NCBI GenBank assembly: GCA_947165405.1
Contig: CAMVAG010000062.1
Location: 1 to 10,399 of the forward strand
Source: an uncultured Selenomonadales bacterium
GTDB taxonomy: Bacteria > Bacillota > Negativicutes > Selenomonadales > Selenomonadaceae
Direction: 5' to 3'
DNA length: 10,399 bases
The notes beneath the pieces were generated by a model. That model was not told where the DNA came from. It saw only the letters and a list, made by a program, of their open reading frames with translations, and did not search any database. Shown piece after piece: positions 5,785 through 10,399 of this stretch (its first letter is position 1; the number at the start of each line of letters is the position of its first letter). The translations under genes were made by a program, and so were the position numbers.

Positions 5785-6198
5785 TCAAATCGGTTGGCAG
5801 AGCTCCAAGAGGACGCCGTGAGTTGCTTTCGGGTGAATGAACGCAATCATTTTGTTGCCGGCACCCTTGCGCGGTTTTTCGTCGATGAGTTTGACGCCCT
5901 TCTCTTTGAGGTCGGCAAGAGCCGCTTCGAGGTCGTCAACCAAAAGTGCGATATGTTGAATGCCGCCGCGTCCGCCTTGCTTCTCCATGAACTTTGCAAT
6001 CGGGCTGTCGGGTTCGGTGGCAACGAGCAATTCAATTTCGCTGCCGTTGGGCGTGGGATAAAAACCGGTCGTGACTTTTTGTTCGGCAACGGTTTCTGCT
6101 CCCGTCGCTTTCAAGCCGAGCAATTCCCAGAACGCGCCGACTTCTGCCAAATCTTTTGCGGCAATGCCGATGTGATCTACGCCAAGAACTTTGAACAT
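5785..6198 (-). CDS. mce: Methylmalonyl-CoA epimerase
   Basis: This 137-residue glyoxalase/VOC-fold protein interconverts the (R) and (S) forms of methylmalonyl-CoA, linking the B12 mutase product to the decarboxylase. Two babbage-type repeats are visible. The first starts at VDHIGIAAKDL (7-17) and the second at IQHIALLVDDL (80-90). The metal ligands fit the family: H9, an acidic residue in EIELLV (probably E56), H82, and E132 in LLELCQ. The length is typical of bacterial Mce. The start at 6198 is chosen because AGGAGG lies about nine bases upstream. The open frame extends to 6273, but that extra stretch is the heptamer repeat and has no family similarity. The gene is flanked on both sides by palindromic heptamer elements and lies upstream of mmdA. 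Confidence 0.95.
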   Translation of the reverse strand: MFKVLGVDHIGIAAKDLAEVGAFWELLGLKATGAETVAEQKVTTGFYPTPNGSEIELLVATEPDSPIAKFMEKQGGRGGIQHIALLVDDLEAALADLKEKGVKLIDEKPRKGAGNKMIAFIHPKATHGVLLELCQPI

Positions 6199-6220
6199 TT
6201 CGTTAAAACCTCCTAAAATC

Positions 6221-6297
6221 AATGCGTAATTCGTAATGCGCAATGCGCAATTAAAATCGAATTCATTACGCATTACGCATTTCGCATTACTAATTGC
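6221..6297. repeat. Palindromic heptamer-array element B (between nitroreductase gene and mce)
   Basis: The left arm (6221-6252) is AATGCGT, AATTCGT, AATGCGC, AATGCGC, AATT. The reverse complement of the right arm (about 6260-6297) reads GC, AATTAGT, AATGCGA, AATGCGT, AATGCGT, then AATGAATT. So there are again four heptamers of the form AATnnGn per arm with AATT at the inner boundary and a spacer of about seven bases. The plan is the same as element A but the heptamer is different. It fills the gap just before the mce ribosome binding site and starts three bases past the nitroreductase stop. Confidence 0.83.
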
Positions 6298-6300
6298 TTT

Positions 6301-6903
6301 TTAAACTTCTCTGAAAATTTTTACGCGGGTGCCTGTCGGAACTTTATCGAGCGGCTCCGGCTCCTCAAGCTTTTCACCGAAGACAAGTTGCGCGACCAAA
6401 TCCCAGCTTTCGGGCAAGTCGAAAATTTGTTTAATCGGCTCGTCAATCAGCGGGTTGTAGTGCTGAAGATTCGCGCCGAGTCCCATATCCTCAAGTGCCG
6501 TCCACACCGCGAACTGCAACATGCCGTTTGCCTGCATTGCCCAGCCGGGGAAATTGTGCTTGTATTCGGGGAACTGGTCTTGCATGGCCTTAATCATGTT
6601 GCTCGACTCAAAGAAAAGAATCGTGCCGTAAGCCGCCTCGAAGCTGTCAAGTTTTGCTTTCGTCTCGGCGAATTTGCTCGCGGGAATAACAGCCTTGAGC
6701 ACGTTGTTGGCGCAGTGCCAAACGTTTTCGTGATGGTCAAGCATGGTGATGACGACACGCGCCGATTGCATGTGGAATGCCGACGGCGTGTCTTTGGTCA
6801 TGCGTTCGACCGCCGCGATTATTTCCGATTGAAGGACAGGAATATTTCTGCCGAGCTTGTAGATTGAACGGCGGCTTTTGACTGCCTCTTGATAACTTTT
6901 CAT
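6301..6903 (-). CDS. Nitroreductase-family protein, Frm2/HBN1-like
   Basis: A 200-residue FMN-binding nitroreductase-fold protein. The N-terminal RRSIYKLG (11-18) is the phosphate-binding pattern of the family, with PSAFHMQSARVV (40-51) typical of the shorter Frm2/HBN1-type branch that lacks some NfsB-type features. Later GWAMQANGMLQFA (120-132) and GLGANLQHYNP (141-151) form the remaining FMN contacts, and LVAQLVFGEK (169-178) the C-terminal strand. Members reduce nitro compounds or are linked to lipid and redox stress signalling in yeast; the bacterial role is not established. AAGGAG lies nine bases before the ATG. It sits inside the propionate operon, between a small unknown gene and mce, with no direct biochemical link to propionate formation that I can name. 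Confidence 0.88.
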   Translation of the reverse strand: MKSYQEAVKSRRSIYKLGRNIPVLQSEIIAAVERMTKDTPSAFHMQSARVVITMLDHHENVWHCANNVLKAVIPASKFAETKAKLDSFEAAYGTILFFESSNMIKAMQDQFPEYKHNFPGWAMQANGMLQFAVWTALEDMGLGANLQHYNPLIDEPIKQIFDLPESWDLVAQLVFGEKLEEPEPLDKVPTGTRVKIFREV

Positions 6904-6940
6904 TTCAACTTCTCCTTACCCACTAACCCCAAAATTTTTT

Positions 6941-7225
6941 CTATTCGATAAAAACTTTTCCGTTGGACTTCGCGCCCATAGCGATTGCCGGATTAATCCA
7001 ATTTCCATTTGAATCGTAGCTCATCATTCGGTTTTTTATCGCCTGCGGATTGGTATAAGCAATGCCGTTGCCCGCCGATTGCTCCATTGAAGAAATAACA
7101 ACTTTATAAGCCTTGCTGTTGGTGTCTATTCCGGTGTCTTGCAATTTTTTTATGCCGGCTTTGCTTTTCACAGATTCACCTTGCATTTGCCGAATAAAAT
7201 CGCTTACATCCCTAACCATTAACAT
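6941..7225 (-). CDS. Small protein of unknown function (94 aa), DUF3879-like
   Basis: The 94-residue product is not recognised with certainty. It has no signal peptide, membrane segment or cysteine. The central part, KKLQDTGIDTNSKAYKVVIS, then YTNPQAIKNRMMSYDSNGNW and INP, resembles from memory the start of proteins labelled DUF3879, found in anaerobic Firmicutes, where the conserved core is an LQxxGIDTNSxxYK segment. Those proteins are often longer, so this may be a short version. The ATG at 7225 is preceded by CAAGGAGGAG at good spacing, so it is a real translated gene. It lies 42 bases after the CoA transferase and 37 before the nitroreductase gene, in the same orientation, and should be co-transcribed. 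Its link to the propionate pathway is unknown. Confidence 0.7.
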   Translation of the reverse strand: MLMVRDVSDFIRQMQGESVKSKAGIKKLQDTGIDTNSKAYKVVISSMEQSAGNGIAYTNPQAIKNRMMSYDSNGNWINPAIAMGAKSNGKVFIE

Positions 7226-7267
7226 AAAAACTCCTCCTTGAGTAAAATTGCTCCTGCCGTATCAGAT

Positions 7268-8773
7268 TTATTTGCGCATATCTCCTGTCTCAAGGAAGCG
7301 CGTATGGAAACTCAAAGCCTCTTGCAAAAGGTGCGGCGTTGCAGCCTTCTTCGTTGCGGCAAGAGCGCGTTCGTAATAATCAAGCAACATCGGTTTGTAA
7401 TCGGGGTGCGCGCATTTGTTGATGACTTCCAAAGCACGACGACGAGGTTCAAGCCCGCGCAGGTCTGCAATGCCGTATTCGGAAATGATAATGTCAACGT
7501 CGTGTTCGGTGTGGTCGATATGCGAGCAGAACGGAACGATTGAACTTATCTTGCCGCCCTTTGCAGTCGACGGCGTGTAGAAAATCGTCAGATAAGCATT
7601 GCGTGCGAAATCGCCACTGCCGCCGATACCGTTCATCATCTTTGTGCCGGTGACGTGCGTGGAATTTATGTTGCCGTAAATGTCGACTTCAAGCGCGGTG
7701 TTCATTGCGATAACGCCGAGACGGTGAACGACTTCGGGCGAGTTGGAAACTTCTTCGGGGCGGAGCAAAATATATTTGCGGTACTTATCGATTTCCTTGT
7801 AGAATCTGTCCATGCCGGCGGGCGAAGGACTGAACGCCGTGCCGCTTGCGAATTTCAATTTGCCCGCGTCGATAAGGTCAAGCATTGCGTCTTGAATGAC
7901 TTCGGTATAAACAACCAAGTCGGTCATGTCGCCTTCGATAAAACCTTCCAAAACCGCATTGGCAACGTTGCCGACGCCCGATTGAAGCGGCAAAAGACCT
8001 TTGGGCATGCGACCGGCTTTTATCTCGGCGTTGAGAAGTTCAAGCGTAAATTCCGCCATCTTCTTTGAGTTTTCGTCGACGGGCGTCAAGTCGCGGGTGT
8101 GGTCTTTCACGTCGCAGGGAACAATGTACTTAATCTTGTCGGGCGTGCAGGGAATGTAAGTCGTGCCGATTCTGTCGTCGGCGTGGACAATCGGTATCGG
8201 CAGACGATTGGGCGGGTCGAGCGGAACATAAACATCGTGCATGCCTTCAAGCTCAAGCGGCTGCGTTGTGTTGACTTCGACGACGACGGTATCCGCGCTT
8301 TGAACGTAACTTGCCGCGTTGCCCAAACTTGTCGTCGGAATCAAATTTCCTTCTTCGGTGATGGCACAAGCCTCAACCAACGCGAAGTCGGGTTTCTTTT
8401 TGATAAAGCCGGTGCGTGTCAACTGCGCCGATTCACTCAAGTGCAAGTCGAGATAATCAACAGTGCCGTCGTTTATGAGCGGACGAAGCTTGCTGTCGGT
8501 CTGATAGGGCAAACGCTGTTTGATTCCTTTGACTTCGGCAAGCGCGCCGTCGAGTTCGGGTCCTGTCGAGGCACCCGTCCAAATGTTGACTTGGAAGGGC
8601 TCTTTCTTCATGCGTTCGGCGAGGGCAAGCGGAACCGCTTTCGGATAAGCCGAAGCCGTGAAACCGCTGCAAGCGATTGTCCAATTCGGTTGAATCCAAT
8701 TCGCTACTTCCTCCGCGCTGACAATCTTTCCGAGTAAATCTTTGTTGCGTACTCTGTCGGTAATATCAATCAT
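7268..8773 (-). CDS. Succinyl-CoA:acetate/propionate CoA transferase (class I, AarC/ScpC/Cat1 type)
   Basis: A 501-residue acetyl-CoA hydrolase/transferase-family enzyme. It swaps CoA between acyl-CoA and a free acid through a covalent glutamyl-CoA intermediate. The catalytic glutamate is E291 in VVYTEVIQD (287-295). Family motifs include LQSGVGNVANAVL (263-275), NGIGGSGDFARNAY (381-394) and SEYGIADLRGLEPRRRA (431-447). The length is usual for AarC and ScpC. In this operon the likely reaction is propionyl-CoA plus succinate to propionate plus succinyl-CoA, or the acetate version; I cannot tell which from sequence. The start at 8773 is chosen over an ATG at 8797 because AAGGAGG lies seven bases before it. 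It is the first gene of the operon, downstream of a TATAAT box with an overlapping palindrome. Confidence 0.93.
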   Translation of the reverse strand: MIDITDRVRNKDLLGKIVSAEEVANWIQPNWTIACSGFTASAYPKAVPLALAERMKKEPFQVNIWTGASTGPELDGALAEVKGIKQRLPYQTDSKLRPLINDGTVDYLDLHLSESAQLTRTGFIKKKPDFALVEACAITEEGNLIPTTSLGNAASYVQSADTVVVEVNTTQPLELEGMHDVYVPLDPPNRLPIPIVHADDRIGTTYIPCTPDKIKYIVPCDVKDHTRDLTPVDENSKKMAEFTLELLNAEIKAGRMPKGLLPLQSGVGNVANAVLEGFIEGDMTDLVVYTEVIQDAMLDLIDAGKLKFASGTAFSPSPAGMDRFYKEIDKYRKYILLRPEEVSNSPEVVHRLGVIAMNTALEVDIYGNINSTHVTGTKMMNGIGGSGDFARNAYLTIFYTPSTAKGGKISSIVPFCSHIDHTEHDVDIIISEYGIADLRGLEPRRRALEVINKCAHPDYKPMLLDYYERALAATKKAATPHLLQEALSFHTRFLETGDMRK

Positions 8774-8789
8774 TAAAATCCTCCTTTTC

Positions 8790-8804
8790 ATAATCAATGA
8801 TTAT
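8790..8804. promoter_or_regulatory. Perfect 15-bp palindrome overlapping the -10 and start site (operator candidate)
   Basis: ATAATCA, a central A, then TGATTAT form a perfect inverted repeat. It overlaps the TATAAT at 8800-8805 and the predicted transcription start and ends just before the AAGGAGG of the CoA transferase gene. This position suits a repressor that blocks RNA polymerase. The regulator is not identified. Confidence 0.5.
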
Positions 8805-8805
8805 A
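8800..8805 (-). promoter_or_regulatory. Predicted -10 box for the propionate operon
   Basis: The minus strand carries a perfect TATAAT here, about 27 bases before the CoA transferase start, so transcription would begin near 8793. No good -35 lies at 16-18 bases (the sequence is AAATAA-like), which suggests help from an activator. An alternative weaker pair further upstream, TTGATT with TAAACT about 17 bases away, is also possible. Confidence 0.5.
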
Positions 8806-8865
8806 AGTTTTCTTGAATCGATTTATTTAAGTTTAACACGCAGCTATTGCAAAATCAACCGTTGC

Positions 8866-8893
8866 AAAAAAAAATCCCGCCGCCTTGACGGGA
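8866..8893 (-). terminator. Intrinsic terminator of the sugar-phosphate transferase gene
   Basis: On the minus strand TCCCGTC pairs with GGCGGGA (one T-G wobble) around the loop AAGGC, followed directly by nine T. It lies about 50 bases after the stop codon at 8943 and separates that gene from the propionate operon. Confidence 0.88.
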
Positions 8894-8942
8894 GGAAAAA
8901 TATTTGGTTTTCCGGTGTGAAAGAATAAATCAAATTCGTAAA

Positions 8943-10376
8943 TCAATAGGCTCCTTTGCCGGTGAAGACCGCTTTAACCGTCTTGAAAAGATACATCAAG
9001 TCAATCCAAACCGACCAGTTGCGAACGTACCAAGCGTCCATTGCAACGCGTTCGGGGTAAGTCGTGTCGCTGCGTCCGCTGACTTGCCACATGCCCGTTA
9101 TGCCCGGCAACACCATGTAATACTCGCGAATATTTTTTCCGTAGCGCACGACTTCAGCTTGAACAATCGGGCGCGGACCGACCAAACTCATCTCGCCGCG
9201 AATCACATTCCAAAGTTGAGGCAACTCGTCCAAACTCGTCCGCCGCAACCAACTGCCCAATTTTGTAACTCGCGGGTCGTTCGTCAGCTTGAAAGATTCT
9301 TCCCACTCGCGCCGCGCTTCGGGGTTTTCCGCCAAATATTTTTTCAACTTCTCTTCGGCGTCGGGCACCATCGTTTGAAATTTGTAGCACGAAAATTTTT
9401 TCCCCGCCGCGCCCACTCTCCTGTGAGCAAAAATCACGTGTCCCCGATTGTCAATCGCTACGGCAAGCGCAATTATCAGCAGGAAAGGCGAAATCATCAG
9501 CCCGCCGACAATCGTCAACGTCAAGTCGAAAATTCTTTTGAGGATTCGATTATACGGGCGCGAAAGATTATTCCGCAGGTTGAGCATCAAAATTTTTTCG
9601 CTGAACAAAAGCGACAACTCCACGCTCGACATGGGCGTCCCGATTAAATCCGGCACGAACGAAATATTTTTGACGTGCGGTTGAATTTTTGTTATCAGCT
9701 CTTGCAATTTTTCTTTGCCGAGACCCGGCGCGGCTATCACGACCGTTTTGACATTTGCCGCCCGAATGATTCTGCGCGCCTCGTTGAAGCCGCCGAGTAT
9801 CGGAAAATTTTTCGGGAGCTGCGCGGAAATCGGGTGGTCGTCAATCAATCCGACAATCTTATATCGATAGCCCAAATCCTCTCGCCAAAATTTTATCAGC
9901 CTCTCCGCCGTGAGCCCCGCGCCGATTAAAATTATCGGCTCGTAAAAAATATTTTGCCGCTTGAGAAATTTCAGCACGCAATAGCGAATCAGGCAGACGT
10001 TCACGAGGACGAACAGCCCGAACAAAATTATGAACAGCCGCGAAGACAAATTGCTTGCCTTGAGGAAATAGATGATGATTATCGACGAAATCCAGCCGGC
10101 GAAGACCGATTTAAAAATATCGCGCATGGTGTCGACGACGGGTTTCATTTGCCGATAGGTTCGCGATTGCCCCAAGAAAATCAGAAACAACAGCGGCACC
10201 CAACCGTAAATGTAAGTGTCGCCGTAAAGATAGGTGACGTTATTCCAATAATCCAATTTGTCGCGCAGGAGGAAGGCGAGGTGTTCGCTCAAGACGACGC
10301 CGACATAATCGAACAACAGAAATAAAATCGGCGGCGCAAACGAACTCAAGGTCGTCGGATTTTTTTTTGCAGACAT
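8943..10376 (-). CDS. Undecaprenyl-phosphate sugar-1-phosphate transferase (WbaP/WcaJ-type)
   Basis: This 477-residue membrane enzyme is a polyisoprenyl-phosphate hexose-1-phosphate transferase, which loads the first sugar phosphate onto undecaprenyl phosphate to start capsule, exopolysaccharide or O-antigen synthesis. Hydrophobic segments at about 13-37, 57-69, 91-106 and 113-131 form the N-terminal membrane region. A Rossmann-like CoA-binding-type domain follows (IILIGAGLTAERLI, 148-161, to about 245). The catalytic bacterial sugar transferase domain (about 277-477) has the membrane helix at 284-308, then FAHRRVGAAGKKF, KFQTM (332-336), SLDELPQLWNVIRG (381-394, with the Asp-Glu pair D383/E384), EMSLVGPRP (395-403) and PGITGMWQVSGRS (424-436). 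GAGG lies before the ATG. The length and the full three-part layout fit WbaP-like proteins; the sugar (galactose, glucose or other) cannot be read from sequence. Confidence 0.93.
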   Translation of the reverse strand: MSAKKNPTTLSSFAPPILFLLFDYVGVVLSEHLAFLLRDKLDYWNNVTYLYGDTYIYGWVPLLFLIFLGQSRTYRQMKPVVDTMRDIFKSVFAGWISSIIIIYFLKASNLSSRLFIILFGLFVLVNVCLIRYCVLKFLKRQNIFYEPIILIGAGLTAERLIKFWREDLGYRYKIVGLIDDHPISAQLPKNFPILGGFNEARRIIRAANVKTVVIAAPGLGKEKLQELITKIQPHVKNISFVPDLIGTPMSSVELSLLFSEKILMLNLRNNLSRPYNRILKRIFDLTLTIVGGLMISPFLLIIALAVAIDNRGHVIFAHRRVGAAGKKFSCYKFQTMVPDAEEKLKKYLAENPEARREWEESFKLTNDPRVTKLGSWLRRTSLDELPQLWNVIRGEMSLVGPRPIVQAEVVRYGKNIREYYMVLPGITGMWQVSGRSDTTYPERVAMDAWYVRNWSVWIDLMYLFKTVKAVFTGKGAY

Positions 10377-10399
10377 AATTTTTCCTCGTAAAAAATTTT

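Noticed and set aside
5700..6297. CRISPR-like array
   Set aside because: The repeats are 7-base units arranged head to tail and inverted with no unique spacers of constant length, and no cas genes are near.
6904..7267. Internal terminator between the CoA transferase, the small gene and the nitroreductase gene
   Set aside because: The gaps (7226-7267 and 6904-6940) hold only ribosome binding sites and no GC-rich hairpin followed by a T run on the minus strand.
8774..8797. Upstream in-frame ATG at 8797 for the CoA transferase
   Set aside because: The extra eight codons overlap the predicted start site and ribosome binding site. The ATG at 8773 has an ideal AAGGAGG.
8806..8865. Hidden gene or small RNA between the CoA transferase promoter and the terminator
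   Set aside because: Only AT-rich sequence and two TTGCAA motifs are visible; there is no start codon with a ribosome binding site and no stable hairpin of its own.
8904..9647. 247-codon plus-strand open frame
   Set aside because: It is antisense to the sugar-phosphate transferase, including its conserved catalytic region. No motif or ribosome binding site supports it. Other antisense frames, such as 123-599, 2306-2737, 7655-8068 and 8099-8737, were set aside for the same reason.

Overview
The window reads as a chromosomal segment of an anaerobic, propionate-forming member of the Firmicutes, most likely of the class Negativicutes (Selenomonas/Phascolarctobacterium/Veillonella-like). This rests on a methylmalonyl-CoA decarboxylase-type carboxyltransferase with its biotin carrier and a small epsilon-like subunit, next to methylmalonyl-CoA epimerase and a succinyl-CoA-type CoA transferase, together with strong AGGAGG-type ribosome binding sites. 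The genus is inference. I see no rRNA, tRNA, CRISPR array or intact insertion sequence. Eleven of the twelve protein genes are on the minus strand.

Region 1 (1-2734, minus) is a compact three-gene operon: a DsbA-fold protein without the usual CxxC, a single-domain Old Yellow Enzyme-type flavoprotein, and an alpha/beta hydrolase cut by the window edge. Each stop codon is followed one base later by the next ATG.

Region 2 (2735-3565) holds the one plus-strand gene. It encodes a fusion of a complete GIY-YIG nuclease domain to an HxlR-family winged-helix regulator. The control region between it and operon 1 has two near-consensus promoters facing each other across a long inverted repeat. HxlR regulators often sit beside the oxidoreductase genes they control, so I infer that the fusion protein regulates the redox operon. 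This is the most novel part of the window. A bidirectional hairpin terminator follows.

Region 3 (3584-8805, minus) is a propionate-pathway operon. In transcription order it has a CoA transferase, a small protein of unknown function, a Frm2/HBN1-like nitroreductase, methylmalonyl-CoA epimerase (mce), the carboxyltransferase mmdA, a 45-residue GTG-start mmdE-like gene, and the biotin carrier mmdC. With a methylmalonyl-CoA mutase encoded elsewhere, these would convert succinyl-CoA to propionyl-CoA and then exchange CoA to release propionate. The sodium-pump beta and membrane delta subunits are not in the window. Two palindromic elements built from tandem heptamers flank mce. A TATAAT box overlapped by a perfect 15-bp palindrome precedes the CoA transferase.

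Region 4 (8866-10376, minus) is a WbaP/WcaJ-type undecaprenyl-phosphate sugar-phosphate transferase with its own intrinsic terminator, probably part of a surface polysaccharide locus that continues beyond the right edge.
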